Assembly (NCBI GenBank): GCA_022843465.1
Contig: JALHNO010000008.1
Span: forward strand, 119,688 to 183,687
Reading direction: 5' to 3'
Origin: Pseudomonadota bacterium
GTDB taxonomy: Bacteria > Pseudomonadota > Gammaproteobacteria > Xanthomonadales > Ahniellaceae
DNA: 64,000 bases
Each line of letters starts with the position of its first letter. Within the stretch, counting starts at the first letter, position 1. Below, piece by piece: positions 8,795 through 19,200 of the stretch. The notes under the pieces were generated by a model that was given only the letters and a program-made list of their open reading frames with translations, had not been told where the DNA came from and did not search any database. Position numbers and translations under genes: made by a program.

Positions 8795-11014
8795 ATGCGC
8801 CATTGCTCCATCGCGTCTGTTTCCCTCGGGCTGACGATCCTGCTGGCCGCCTGTGCCCAGGTACCCAGCCCACGATCCGAAATGCCGAAGGAACCGACCG
8901 TGACCTCAACACACCAGCCGCCGAACGCGGCCATCCGACCCCATGTCGTCAACTCGCCGCATGGCGATCGCACGGACAACTACTACTGGATGCGCGATGA
9001 CAGCCGCACCAGCCCCGAGGTCCTGGATCACCTCAAGGCCGAAACCGCCTATGCGGATGCGATGCTGGCGCACACGCGTCCCGCGCAGGAAGCGCTCTAC
9101 AGCGAGATCATCGGCCGCATCAAGCAGGACGACGCCAGCGTACCTTTCAAGAAAAATGGCTACTGGTACTACAGCCGCTTCGAAGCCGGCAAGGAGTATC
9201 CGATCCACGCGCGCCGCAAGGGCAGCATGGAAGCCGCCGAGGAAATCCTGCTCGATACCAACCAGCTTGCCGAGGGCAAGGCGTTCTATCAGGCCGCCGG
9301 ATTGGCGGTCAGTGATGACGGCCGCCAGCTGGTCTATGCCGAGGACACCAGTGGCCGCCGCCAGTATGTGCTTCGCTTCAAGAATCTTGAAACCGGCGCC
9401 TACTGGAGCGAGACGATTGCCAATGTCGATTCGCGCGCGGTCTGGGCTGCCGACAATCGCACCGTCCTGTATATCGAGAAGGATCCGGTGACCCTGCTCG
9501 GCAAGCGCGTGCGCCGACATCTGCTGGGCAGCGATCCGGGCGCCGATACCCTGGTCTATGAAGAAGAAGACGACAGCTACTACATGGGGCTGGCGCGCGG
9601 TCGCAATGGCCGCTATGTCTACATCGGCCTCTCCAGCACCGTCAGCACCGAATGGCGCTATGCCGATGCTGCCGATCCGGCGCTCGCATTCAAGGTCGTC
9701 TATCCGCGCGAACGCGACCATGAGTACACGGTCGAGGATCATGACGACGAGTTCGTCATCGTCAGCAACTGGAATGCGCGCAATTTCCGCGTCTTGCGCA
9801 CCGCCATCGCCAGTGCGTCGGATCGCGCCGGCTGGCGCGAGTGGCTGGCGCATCGCGACGACGCCCTGGTGGAAGACGTCGAAGTGTTCCGCGATTTTGT
9901 AGCGATCAACGAACGCTCGGGTGGACTGCGCAAGATCCGCATCAAGCAGTGGCAAACCGGCGCGGAGTCACTGATCAGTTTTGACGAGCCGGCGTACAGT
10001 GCCTATGTCACTTCGACACCTGAGTACGACAGCGAGCTGCTGCGGTTCGTCTACACCTCGCTGACCACGCCCGCTTCTACGTACGATCTCAATATCCGGA
10101 CCGGTGAACGCCAGCTGCTCAAGCGTGAGCCCGTGCTGGGCGATTTCGATCCGGCGCGCTACACCTCCGAGTTCGTGTTTGCGCCGGGGCGCGACGGCAC
10201 GATGATTCCGGTCTCCATCGTCTACCGCAAGGATGTCGCGCGCGATGGCAAGGCGCCACTCTACATCTACGGCTACGGCTCTTATGGCGCCTCGATGGAC
10301 CCGACCTTCAGCGTCACCCGGCTGAGCCTGCTCGATCGCGGGGTCGTGTATGCGATCGCACATGTCCGTGGCGGCGAGGAGATGGGGCGCGCCTGGTATG
10401 AAAATGGGCGCCAGCTCAAGAAGATCAATACCTTCAATGATTTCATCGACGTCACCGACTATCTGGTTGCCAAAGGCTATGGCGCGCGCAATCGCGTGGT
10501 CGCCCAGGGTGGCAGCGCGGGCGGCCTGCTGATGGGGGCGATTGCCAATATGGCGCCCGACCGTTACCGCGCCCTGGTCGCCAATGTCCCCTTTGTCGAT
10601 GTGGTGACGACGATGCTGGACGAGAGCATTCCGCTGACGACCAACGAATTCGACGAGTGGGGCAATCCGATGCAGAAGGCGTTCTACGACTACATGCTGT
10701 CGTACTCTCCCTACGACAATGTGCGCGCCCAGGACTATCCCGCCATGCTGGTGACCACTGGTCTGCACGACAGTCAGGTGCAATATTTTGAACCCGCGAA
10801 GTGGGTCGCCAAGCTGCGCACCGTCAAGACCGACCAGCGCCCGCTGCTGTTTCACGTGAACATGGAAGCCGGACACGGCGGCAAGTCGGGGCGTTTCCAG
10901 CGCTATCGGGAATTGGCGATGGACTATGCCTTCCTGCTCGATCAGCTGGACGTTGAAGTGAAGGCCGCGGAGTCCGGACTGAACAGTGGATTCGAGGTGG
11001 GCCATGGCCATTGA
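8795..11014 (+). CDS. ptrB: Oligopeptidase B-like prolyl oligopeptidase (S9A), lipoprotein
   Basis: The ATG at 8795 gives 739 residues; the GTG nine codons upstream is less likely because the signal sequence begins at MRHCS. The N-terminus ends in the lipobox LLAAC (Cys near residue 19), so it is predicted to be a lipoprotein, unlike cytosolic E. coli PtrB. A seven-bladed propeller (about 60-460) precedes the hydrolase domain. The catalytic triad is readable: Ser574 in GGSAGG, Asp659 in GLHDSQV and His694 in EAGHGG. The TTNEFDEWGNP segment is typical of oligopeptidase B, which cuts short peptides after Arg/Lys. lptM overlaps its last 11 bases, so it may be co-transcribed with lptM-dapF-DUF484. 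Confidence 0.88.
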   Translation: MRHCSIASVSLGLTILLAACAQVPSPRSEMPKEPTVTSTHQPPNAAIRPHVVNSPHGDRTDNYYWMRDDSRTSPEVLDHLKAETAYADAMLAHTRPAQEALYSEIIGRIKQDDASVPFKKNGYWYYSRFEAGKEYPIHARRKGSMEAAEEILLDTNQLAEGKAFYQAAGLAVSDDGRQLVYAEDTSGRRQYVLRFKNLETGAYWSETIANVDSRAVWAADNRTVLYIEKDPVTLLGKRVRRHLLGSDPGADTLVYEEEDDSYYMGLARGRNGRYVYIGLSSTVSTEWRYADAADPALAFKVVYPRERDHEYTVEDHDDEFVIVSNWNARNFRVLRTAIASASDRAGWREWLAHRDDALVEDVEVFRDFVAINERSGGLRKIRIKQWQTGAESLISFDEPAYSAYVTSTPEYDSELLRFVYTSLTTPASTYDLNIRTGERQLLKREPVLGDFDPARYTSEFVFAPGRDGTMIPVSIVYRKDVARDGKAPLYIYGYGSYGASMDPTFSVTRLSLLDRGVVYAIAHVRGGEEMGRAWYENGRQLKKINTFNDFIDVTDYLVAKGYGARNRVVAQGGSAGGLLMGAIANMAPDRYRALVANVPFVDVVTTMLDESIPLTTNEFDEWGNPMQKAFYDYMLSYSPYDNVRAQDYPAMLVTTGLHDSQVQYFEPAKWVAKLRTVKTDQRPLLFHVNMEAGHGGKSGRFQRYRELAMDYAFLLDQLDVEVKAAESGLNSGFEVGHGH

Positions 11015-11201
11015 GCGATCCCTGATTCGCGTTTGCGGCGTGCTGCTGGCTGTGCTGATGGTTTCCGCCTGCGGCCAGAAAGGTCCGCTGCGCATGCCCG
11101 ATCCCAAGTCCGAGGCGGCACCGGTGACGACACCGGCGGCGCCGAACGAAGCTCAGGACCCGAGCACGCTTGAGGCGCGAAGACGGAACCCGCACGAGTG
11201 A
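11004..11201 (+). CDS. lptM: LptM (YifL family) small lipoprotein
   Basis: A 65-residue lipoprotein starting at the ATG at 11004. A hydrophobic signal leads to the lipobox VSAC (Cys23), followed at once by GQKGPL, the hallmark of the LptM/YifL family. In E. coli LptM binds the LptDE translocon and helps LptD disulfide maturation, and yifL lies directly upstream of dapF, exactly as here. The tail after residue 30 is Pro/Ala-rich and low-complexity. It overlaps the end of the oligopeptidase gene by 11 bases, and its stop overlaps the dapF GTG start, so the three are translationally linked. Confidence 0.85.
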   Translation: MAIERSLIRVCGVLLAVLMVSACGQKGPLRMPDPKSEAAPVTTPAAPNEAQDPSTLEARRRNPHE

Positions 11202-12031
11202 GCTTCTGCTTTTCCAAGATGCACGGAATCGGCAACGATTTTGTGGTGATCGACTGCCGCGGCAACGCGCCGCCATTGACGGCAGCGTTGGCCCGACGGC
11301 TGGCGGATCGGCACACGGGCATCGGTTGTGACCAGGTGCTCAGCATCGAGGACAGCACGGCAGCGGATTGTGCGTTCCGCTACAGCATCTGGAATCCCGA
11401 TGGGTCGCGCGCCGGCCAGTGTGGCAACGGCGTGCGTTGCATCACTGCCTGGCTGGCGCGTGCGCAGCTGATTGCGCCGGGTCCGATCAGCCTGCAGGGT
11501 CCATCCGCGGTGGTGCATTGTGAATTGCTGGACGATGGTCAGGTGCGCGTCAATATGGGCGCGCCGCGACTGGATCTGGCATCGGTACCGTATCTTGGCG
11601 AAGGCGACTCGGCGCGGGTCTCCGTGATGGTTGCTGGCGAACCACTGGAACTCGGCCTTCTCTCGATGGGCAATCCGCACGCGGTGCTCGCTGTTGATTC
11701 GGTCGCGACCGCCGATGTTGCGCGCCTGGGCCGACTGATCCAGGCCTTGCCCGGGTTTCCCGACAGCTGCAATGTCGGCTTCATGCAGGTCGTAGGCCCC
11801 GATCAGATCCGCCTGCGTGTTTTTGAGCGCGGTGTCGGAGAGACCCTGGCCTGTGGCAGTGGTGCCTGCGCTGCCGTCGTCACCGGTATCCGGCGCGGGC
11901 AACTGCAGCACCGGGTGCGCGTATCCTTGCCAGGGGGCGCCCTGGTCATCGAGTGGCCCGATCCTGCTGGCCCGGTCTGGATGACCGGTCCGGCCCAGTT
12001 TGTTTTTGAAGGTGAATGGAATGACGATTGA
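11198..12031 (+). CDS. dapF: Diaminopimelate epimerase
   Basis: A 277-residue cytosolic enzyme that converts LL- to meso-diaminopimelate for lysine and peptidoglycan synthesis. It starts at GTG inside a GTGA overlap with lptM. FSKMHGIGNDFVV opens the protein. The two catalytic Cys residues of this PLP-independent epimerase are present: Cys75 in AGQCGNG and Cys219 in ACGSGA, close to the E. coli numbering of 73 and 217. Length matches the family. The DUF484 gene overlaps its end by 11 bases, reproducing the lptM-dapF-DUF484 order of gammaproteobacteria. Confidence 0.97.
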   Translation: MSFCFSKMHGIGNDFVVIDCRGNAPPLTAALARRLADRHTGIGCDQVLSIEDSTAADCAFRYSIWNPDGSRAGQCGNGVRCITAWLARAQLIAPGPISLQGPSAVVHCELLDDGQVRVNMGAPRLDLASVPYLGEGDSARVSVMVAGEPLELGLLSMGNPHAVLAVDSVATADVARLGRLIQALPGFPDSCNVGFMQVVGPDQIRLRVFERGVGETLACGSGACAAVVTGIRRGQLQHRVRVSLPGGALVIEWPDPAGPVWMTGPAQFVFEGEWNDD

Positions 12032-12719
12032 ACACCCGCATCGACGTGAACTCGACCCGCTGGATGTCGCCGGCTTTCTGCGTCGCAATCCGGATTTTCT
12101 GAGCGGCTATCCGGACTTGGCGCTGACCCTGGCACTGCCGCGCCAGCAGGGCGCCAGCACCTCGCTGGCGAGCTATCAACTGGAAGTGCTGCGCGACAAG
12201 ACACGGGCGCTGTCACGGCGTCTGCAGGAATTGATGGCGATTGCCCAGGACAACGAGCAGTTGATGGTGCGCGTACACGCCTTCACGCTGTCGCTGATGC
12301 GCGCAGGCACACTGGCCGACACGCTTTCGCGTGTAGTCGCGACCCTGACCGAAGATTTCCATACCGATCTGGTGCGCCTCTGTCTGCATCATCCGGTCAC
12401 CAACTTCCAGGCCGACTGGCTGAAGATCGCCGCACGCAGCGATCCCGGCATGCGTCCTTTCGATGAATTCTTCGCCGCCGGTGAGCCCCTGTGCGGTCGC
12501 CTGAATCCCGACAAACTCAGCTTCCTGTTCGGCCAGCATGGTGACAAGGTGAAGTCTGCGGTTCTGTTGCCGGTCGCCGAGCAGGGCCTGCTGGCGATCG
12601 GCTCGCACGATCCCAACCGCTTCCATCCCGGCATGGGCACCATTTTCCTCAAGCTGATTTCCGAGGCGGTTCTGGTAGCCATGTCGCGCTACGGCGAAGC
12701 CCATGCCGAACTACCCTGA
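12021..12719 (+). CDS. DUF484 family protein (YigA-like)
   Basis: The ATG at 12021 (preceded by AAGGTGA) gives 232 residues. The N-terminal segment DVAGFLRRNPDFL and the coiled-coil-like region LRDKTRALSRRLQEL are typical of DUF484; the C-terminal half (about 80-225) has a GAF-like composition. DUF484 proteins are cytosolic, of unknown biochemical role, and almost always lie between dapF and the recombinase gene xerC. Here xerC does not follow; the next gene is an isoaspartyl peptidase, so the conserved cluster is broken at this point. Confidence 0.88.
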   Translation: MTIEHPHRRELDPLDVAGFLRRNPDFLSGYPDLALTLALPRQQGASTSLASYQLEVLRDKTRALSRRLQELMAIAQDNEQLMVRVHAFTLSLMRAGTLADTLSRVVATLTEDFHTDLVRLCLHHPVTNFQADWLKIAARSDPGMRPFDEFFAAGEPLCGRLNPDKLSFLFGQHGDKVKSAVLLPVAEQGLLAIGSHDPNRFHPGMGTIFLKLISEAVLVAMSRYGEAHAELP

Positions 12720-12815
12720 TATCGCCTTTGACCGCCCTGTACCAGGGCCGGATAGCGCTGCACCGCATGTGTCGGGTGTTGGTCGCGTCCGATACCTTCA
12801 ACCGGAGATAGTCCG

Positions 12816-13814
12816 ATGCGCCTCGTCTACCTTGTCCTTCTTGCGGGTTTCGCCATGAGCCACGACAGCGTCGCGCGCGACAAGCCGGCAGCGACCGCCC
12901 TGGTCATCCATGGCGGTGCCGGTGTCATCAGTCGCGCCGATATCCCGGAACAGGATCTCGACGAGATCCACGCCGCGCTTGATCGCGCCCTCACAGCTGG
13001 CGAGGCGGTGCTGAGCAAGGGCGGAACCGCGCTCGATGCGGTGACTGCCGCGGTCGTCGTGCTCGAGGACTCGCCCTTCTTCAATGCTGGCAAGGGTGCC
13101 GTGTACAACGCCGAAGGCGGCCACGAACTCGATGCCTCGATCATGGAAGGCCACAGCCGTCGCGCTGGCGCCGTGGCCGGAGTCACCACGGTCCGCAATC
13201 CGATCCAGCTGGCGCGCGAGGTGATGGAGCATTCCCCGCATGTGATGCTCGCAGGCGAGGGCGCCGAGGCGTTCGCCGACACCCGCAGTTCGATCGTGCG
13301 GGTCGCGCGCGACTACTTCGACACGCCGCACCGACTGCAGCAACTGCGCAAAGCCCAGGCCGAGCAGAAATCCGCAGCGGTGTCGGGGCCGGGTACCTAT
13401 TTCGGCACGGTCGGCGCCGTAGCCCTGGATCGCCACGGTCATATCGCCGCTGCTACCTCGACCGGCGGCATGACCAACAAGCGCTGGAGCCGGGTCGGCG
13501 ATTCGCCAATCATCGGCGCCGGCACCTATGCCACCGAAGATTGTGGCGTGTCGGGCACCGGTTGGGGCGAGTACTACATCCGGGCCGTTGCTGCGCACGA
13601 TATCTGCGCGCGTATGGCCTATCGCGGTGACACCCTGGCCCAGGCCGCCGACGCGGTGATCAATGGCCATATCCCCAGGCTGGGTGGCGATGGCGGCGCC
13701 ATTGCGCTCGATCGCCACGGCAATATCGCCATGCCGTTCAATACCGGGGGCATGTACCGGGGCTGGATCAAGCCCGATGGCAGCCGCGGTACCGCCATCT
13801 TCAAGGGCGACTGA
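12816..13814 (+). CDS. iaaA: Isoaspartyl peptidase / plant-type L-asparaginase, exported
   Basis: A 332-residue Ntn-hydrolase precursor preceded by a GGAG site. A short signal peptide (about residues 1-20) precedes LVIHGGAG, the family's opening strand. Autocleavage should occur before Thr198 in YFGTVGAVAL, making Thr198 the N-terminal nucleophile of the beta subunit; TSTGGMTNK and the GGDGGAIALD/NTGGM segments build the substrate pocket. The enzyme removes isoaspartyl residues from dipeptides and hydrolyses asparagine. The signal suggests periplasmic location. It appears to be a single-gene unit. Confidence 0.92.
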   Translation: MRLVYLVLLAGFAMSHDSVARDKPAATALVIHGGAGVISRADIPEQDLDEIHAALDRALTAGEAVLSKGGTALDAVTAAVVVLEDSPFFNAGKGAVYNAEGGHELDASIMEGHSRRAGAVAGVTTVRNPIQLAREVMEHSPHVMLAGEGAEAFADTRSSIVRVARDYFDTPHRLQQLRKAQAEQKSAAVSGPGTYFGTVGAVALDRHGHIAAATSTGGMTNKRWSRVGDSPIIGAGTYATEDCGVSGTGWGEYYIRAVAAHDICARMAYRGDTLAQAADAVINGHIPRLGGDGGAIALDRHGNIAMPFNTGGMYRGWIKPDGSRGTAIFKGD

Positions 13815-13947
13815 GGGCCTGGGCCGGCCGCCGCCACCCTCCCGCGTTCCGGATCAGGGTGACCCTGGTGGCAGAATGCGGCAGGCCAACTTTCCCGATT
13901 GACCATGGCCGGTGTAGATTCGGCCCTGGACCGATGGGAGGGCGAGC

Positions 13948-14583
13948 ATGCGCACGATCCTGGTGGCGAGTTCCAAGGGCGGCTGTGGCAAGACCACGAT
14001 AGCGACCAACCTGGCGGCGTTCTATGCCGACGCCGGCAAAGAGACCGTTCTGGTTGACTGTGATCGTCAGGCGTCCTCACTGCACTGGGCCCAGAAGCGT
14101 GTCGATCAGTCGCATCCGGTGCTTGGCATGGCGGGCAGGATCAGTGCCCGTGGCGTCGCCAAAATCCCCGAAGGCTGCAAGCGCTGCGTCATTGATACCC
14201 CGGCTGGCATCCGCGCCAGCGAGATCGCCGAACTGCTGCCGCAGGCACATGTGCTGGTCATTCCGGTGATGCCATCGATCATCGATCTGGAGGCGACCGA
14301 GCATTTTCTTGCCGAGTTGCAAACCCTGCCCGAGATCAAGCGCCGCAAGTTTCCGGTGGCGATCGTGGCCAACCGGCTCAAGCCCTGGACCAATGCCTCG
14401 CAAGCTGCGGTCGAGCGCATGGCGGCCTGGCCGGTGCCCCTGGTGGCCCAGTTGCGTGATTCGCAGGGCTACGTGTTGATGGCTGGCCTCGGTCGCAGCA
14501 TTTTCGATTACCACTCCGAGCACGTGCGCAGCCATCAGGATGATTGGACGCCGCTGCTCAAGTGGCTGAAGAAGCACGACTGA
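13948..14583 (+). CDS. ParA/MinD-type P-loop ATPase
   Basis: A 211-residue protein with the deviant Walker A of the ParA/MinD family (SKGGCGKTT, residues 9-17, two lysines), Walker A' DCDRQASSLHW and a Walker B-like segment CVIDTPAG. Length fits short orphan ParA proteins such as ParC- or McdA-like positioning ATPases rather than chromosome ParA. No ParB or centromere-like repeats are visible nearby. The gene is convergent with the Ycf46-like AAA+ gene, 37 bp away. A role in positioning a cellular cargo is inference; the cargo is not identifiable here. Confidence 0.85.
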   Translation: MRTILVASSKGGCGKTTIATNLAAFYADAGKETVLVDCDRQASSLHWAQKRVDQSHPVLGMAGRISARGVAKIPEGCKRCVIDTPAGIRASEIAELLPQAHVLVIPVMPSIIDLEATEHFLAELQTLPEIKRRKFPVAIVANRLKPWTNASQAAVERMAAWPVPLVAQLRDSQGYVLMAGLGRSIFDYHSEHVRSHQDDWTPLLKWLKKHD

Positions 14584-14601
14584 ATGAGCGCCCGTTCCAT
14601 C

Positions 14602-14616
14602 GCGACCACCGGTCGC
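14602..14616. terminator. Small hairpin between convergent genes
   Basis: GCGACC and GGTCGC pair around a three-base loop in the 37-bp gap between the convergent ParA-type and AAA+ genes. The stem is short and there is no T tract; it may act weakly in both directions. Confidence 0.25.
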
Positions 14617-14620
14617 CGGC

Positions 14621-16099
14621 TCAGTCGGCAGGGACGGTCCGGCTGGTGGCCCACTCGCGCAGTTCGTTGACGCGTTCGGCCATCAGGATGGAAAGCGGTC
14701 GGGTATTGCGGATCTCCTCGAGCAGATGGCGCTGGGCCAGCGGCAGATTGTCGGCGTGGGCGGCGTACAGCGCCGATACGATGACCTGCTCGATCTCGGC
14801 GCCGGAGAATCCCTCGGTGGCGGCGACCAGGGCGCTCAGTTCAAATGCTTCCCAGGCAATGTCGCGGCGCTCGAAGTGCAGGCGGAATACCTCATCGCGC
14901 GCTGCATCGGTCGGCAGATCGACGAAAAAGATTTCATCGAAGCGGCCCTTGCGCAGCAGTTCCGGCGGCAGCCGCGAGACATCATTGGCGGTTGCCACCA
15001 GAAATACCGGCTTGCGCCGCTCGGCCATCCAGGTCAGCAGATAACCGAGTACACGCCGGGACACGCCATCGTCGCTGTCCGAGGTGGCCAGGCCCTTCTC
15101 GATCTCGTCGCACCAGAGCACGCAGGGCGCCAGCGCCTCGGCGTTGGCCAGTGAAGCGCGCAGGTTCTTCTCGGTTTCGCCGTGGTACTTGTTGTAGAGC
15201 GCGCCAAAATCCAGCCGGACCAGGGGCACGCCGAAACTGCCGGCAACCGCCTTGGCCGCCAGCGACTTGCCGCAGCCCTGGACACCGAGCAGCAGCAAGC
15301 CCTTCGGCGGATCGAGGCCAGCGGCGCGGGTTTCGCCGGTGAAGATGGCCCGGCGCTGCTCAACCCAGCGTTTCAGCCGTGACAGGCCGGCAACATCGGC
15401 AAACGCGGCGGTGTCGTACTCGAAATGCAACAGCCCGTCGCGATTGAGCAGCTCGAATTTCAGCTTGGCGACTTCGGGCAGATCCTTCTGATCGATCACG
15501 CCGTCGCGGAAAATCAACTGGCGGGCAATCCGGCGCGCATCGGCGAGCTTCAGGCCCAGCATGTTGCGCACAATTTTCTTCATTGCGGCGCTGTCGATCT
15601 CGACGCGCTTGCCGGAGTGCTCGCGCGAGTACAGAAATGCCTCGTCGCGGATCAGCTTGGCCAGCTCGGCTTCATCCGGCAGCTTCAGCGCAAACCGGAC
15701 AACGTGGTTCTCGAGCTCGGACGGCAGTTCGATCTGGGTGCCGATCAACACCATGGTGTGCGCGGCGCACTGCTGGCGCTCGGCTATCTCGCGCAGCAGG
15801 CGTGCCGCCAGCGGAAATCTCAGATAGCCACCGAAATCGCAAAGCAGGTAGATCGAGCGCTGGCTGGATTCGCGGGCGTGGCCGAGCGCGGCGGTAGCTT
15901 CGGGCGGCGCAAGTTCGTCCTCCAGGTCCATATCCAGTCGACGCAGGCCAGCGGTCAGCGACCAGTGGAACAGCGGGCGCCAGACCTGGGCGATCACATG
16001 CCGGAACGTCTCGACCACGCGCGGCTCTTCGGCGGTCTCGATCAGGATGATCGGATGACCAGCACGAATCAGGCTGGCGAGGTCGTGGATTTCAGTCAT
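14621..16099 (-). CDS. Ycf46-like AAA+ ATPase
   Basis: Starting at MTEIHDL (CAT at 16097-16099) gives 492 residues; an upstream ATG would add 19 residues with no family resemblance. The N-terminal half (1-230) is the degenerate RecA-like domain of Ycf46 proteins; the C-terminal AAA+ domain has Walker A GVQGCGKS near residue 275, Walker B VLWCDEIEKG, sensor VATANDVSRLPPELLRKGRFDEIFFVD split over two elements, and the arginine-finger segment. Ycf46 in cyanobacteria affects inorganic carbon use; the bacterial role is not settled. It is divergent from the endopeptidase gene. Confidence 0.85.
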   Translation of the reverse strand: MTEIHDLASLIRAGHPIILIETAEEPRVVETFRHVIAQVWRPLFHWSLTAGLRRLDMDLEDELAPPEATAALGHARESSQRSIYLLCDFGGYLRFPLAARLLREIAERQQCAAHTMVLIGTQIELPSELENHVVRFALKLPDEAELAKLIRDEAFLYSREHSGKRVEIDSAAMKKIVRNMLGLKLADARRIARQLIFRDGVIDQKDLPEVAKLKFELLNRDGLLHFEYDTAAFADVAGLSRLKRWVEQRRAIFTGETRAAGLDPPKGLLLLGVQGCGKSLAAKAVAGSFGVPLVRLDFGALYNKYHGETEKNLRASLANAEALAPCVLWCDEIEKGLATSDSDDGVSRRVLGYLLTWMAERRKPVFLVATANDVSRLPPELLRKGRFDEIFFVDLPTDAARDEVFRLHFERRDIAWEAFELSALVAATEGFSGAEIEQVIVSALYAAHADNLPLAQRHLLEEIRNTRPLSILMAERVNELREWATSRTVPAD

Positions 16100-16249
16100 G
16101 GCGGCACCGCGCTGGGGGTGCCCAGTGTAGGCGACAGCGGCCTGTGCGATAAGCATCCGGTCTCCGGTTGCAATTGGCTACCCGCCGTTCCGCCGCAGTC
16201 TGGCCGGTCGGATGTATCCTCGGCCTCTGCGGCAAAGGAGGGAATGCGC

Positions 16250-19200
16250 ATGCCAGGTTTCAGAGCAGTGACTACAGCTTCGCGGGGCTTGCTGGCCCTC
16301 CTCTTCATCAGCGGACTGCTGCCGTTACCGGTTTCGGCAGCGCTTACGGTCGCGCCCAGTCTGCACTACAGGATCGACCGCAGCACGCCTGCAGAGACGG
16401 CGCTGCGGGTGCCTGCACTGGATATTGCCAAGGTGCTGGCCGAGGAGGAGCAGGCGCAGAAGGGACAGCCGCTGCGCTATGCAGTCAGTCACCGCTTCGA
16501 GGCTGATCCCAAGAGCCGGCTGCACCGCGAAGGCGTCTGGCATTCGGTGACGCCGGAGTTGCGGCTGTGGCGCCTGCGCATTGAAGCGCCGAGCGCCTTG
16601 ACCATCGATCTGGCGTTCAGTCCGTTCGAACTGCCGGCGGGTGCCGAACTGTACCTGAGCGATGCGGCAGGTACCTTTATCCGCGGGCCGTACAGCGCTG
16701 CCGACACTCCTGCGCATGGCGCGTTCTGGACGCCGTTCGTGCCAGGCGATGTCGCCTACGTCGAAGTGCTGGTGCCGGCTGCCGTCGAGCGGGATCTCGC
16801 ACTGCAGGTCAGCCAGGTCAATCAGGCCTACCGCGATATCTTCACCGGTCAAAGTCCGTATGCCAAGTCGGGGAGTTGCAATGTCGACGTGGTCTGTCCG
16901 CAGGGCGACGCCCACCGCGAGCAGATTCGCGCTGCGGCGCGCTATACCGTGGGCGGCGGCTCCTGCAGCGGACAGTTGGTCAACAATACCGCCAACGACG
17001 GCAAGCGGCTGTTCATTACCGCCAACCATTGTGTCGATTCGCAGTCCGATGCCAACGGCGTTGTGGTCTACTGGAATTACGAGAGCCCGACCTGCCGCAC
17101 ACCCAATTCGGGTGCCAGCGGCATCCCGTTGCCGGTTTCCGGCAATTCGATCGCGCAGACCGGCGGTGCGCTGCTGCGCGCCAATCATTCGCCCTCGGAT
17201 ACCAGTCTGATCGAACTCAACAGCAATATTCCCAATGGCGTGTTGCCATTCTGGGATGGCTGGGACCGTTCAGAGTCGGCCAAGTCTTCCGGTGTAGTCG
17301 TCCACCACCCCAATGGCGATGAGAAGCGCATAAGTTTCGAGAACAATCCATTGACGCTCAACGATACCCCGGTATCAGGAGTCCCGGGTTCGCGCCACTG
17401 GCGCGTGGCCGATTGGGATGTCGGTACCACCGAACCGGGTTCATCGGGTTCCGGTCTGCTCAGTCCGGAGAAGCGGCTGATTGGTGTCCTTTCCGGCGGG
17501 CTGGCTGCCTGCGGCAACAACCTGGATGATTACTTCGGCCGGCTCAGTGTGGCCTGGGAAGGTGGCGGCAGTTCCAGCACCCGGGTACGCGACTGGCTCG
17601 ATCCAGCAGGCAGCGGCGCTGTGGTGCTGGATGGCCGTGGCGGCTGCAACGCGCCGGTGGTCAGTCTGAGCAAGGGCACCGCCAGTCCCACTGTCGATGC
17701 CGCGATTCTGTTTACCGCCAGTATCAGCGGCGGCACCGGCCCCTATACCGTGCGCTGGGATGTCGATGGTGATGGCGTGACCGACCGCGTGGCCAGTGCG
17801 GTTGCACAGAGCACGCAGTTGCCTGTTCGCTATCCGGTTGCCTCCTCGACGACGGTGACAGCCCAGGTTTCCGATGCCACCGGTTGCGCGGCTTCCGCTG
17901 GCCTCGCGCTGGATGTCAGCGCGCCGGATATCGTCGCTACCGCAACTGCGCCCAGCCAGGTCTGCGGTGATGGCGATGCTGCCATCGAGCCAGGGGAACG
18001 CTGGCAGTTGCCGGTGCAGCTTGCCAATGTCGGCGGGGATGCCTTGAACAATGCGTTCGCCCAGTTCACTCCGGCAACGCCGGCTGCCGGCGTTGGTGGT
18101 GGCGGTTTCGACTACAAGGTGCTCAACAGCAGTACCTCGGCGGATTGCCGGTTTCAGGCTGTCGACATGAGCGGCGCCACCACGGTGGTGCCCGATGAGA
18201 ATGACGATGGCATCACCGCCGGGCTGGCGGTGGGCGGCAGCGCACCGTTCCGCTTCTACGGCCGCAACCTCTCGCAACTGCGGATGGCGACCAACGGCTA
18301 TCTGGCCGATAGCGCCGACGAGGACGGTGGCGACTTCAACAATGTCTGCGGCGGCTTCGGCTCGTTCTTCGACAACAATGCGCGCCTGCACGTGCTGCAC
18401 GATGACCTGGTGATGCAGGCGGGTGGAAGCCTGCGCCACCAGCGTTTCGCTACCTGTCCGCGACCGGCCGATGCCGGTGGTGCCCAGGGTTGCACCGTGT
18501 TCCAGTGGAACAATCTCGGCCGCTACACGTCTTCATCGACACCACCCGATGGCAATGCCGTGTTCCAGGCGATTCTGTACGATCAGAGCTACGAGATCGT
18601 CTACCAGTACCTGACAGCCGATCCGCTGGCCGGCGGCTCGGCGGCGATCAATATCGAGAACGCCGAGCAGACCGAGCGCCTGGAATACGCCTGCAATGTC
18701 AACAACCAGGCCCCTGCCGGGCGCGCCGTGTGCTTCTTTGAGCCGTCGGCGCTGCCAGCGAGTCTGCAGTCGACCCGGGTCAGCTTCGAAGGTGGCGCAC
18801 AGCAATCCTTGCCCGCTCTCGGTTCCGGCCAGAGTACGCAGCGCATGCTGCCTTTCAGCGTGCCGACCAACGCAGTCTGCGGCGCGCCGATCGGCATCCG
18901 CTATGTCGGTACGGTGGATGATTTCTCCTCGTCCAATCGCAGCAGCGATCTCTACACCGGTACGCTCGGCAATGGCGGCGCCTGCCAGGTCAGCAACTGC
19001 GCGGTCAGCGTCTCGCCGCTGAATGGCATGCCGCGCGATGGCCTGTATTCACTGGTCGGCCGCAGTGGCAATGGCATCGGCCTGTTCAATGTGGCGGTCG
19101 GCGATTCCGCGGTGCCGGCCGGCACCTGGTTCAGCGGCCGCGCCAACCGGCTGCCGACCTGGTATCTGGTCAATGGCGCCTGGAGCAGCACGGATCGTCG

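Noticed and set aside
15425-16249. Upstream extension of the endopeptidase frame
   Set aside because: It overlaps the AAA+ gene on the other strand, has no signal peptide at its start, and a strong Shine-Dalgarno with signal peptide begins at 16250.
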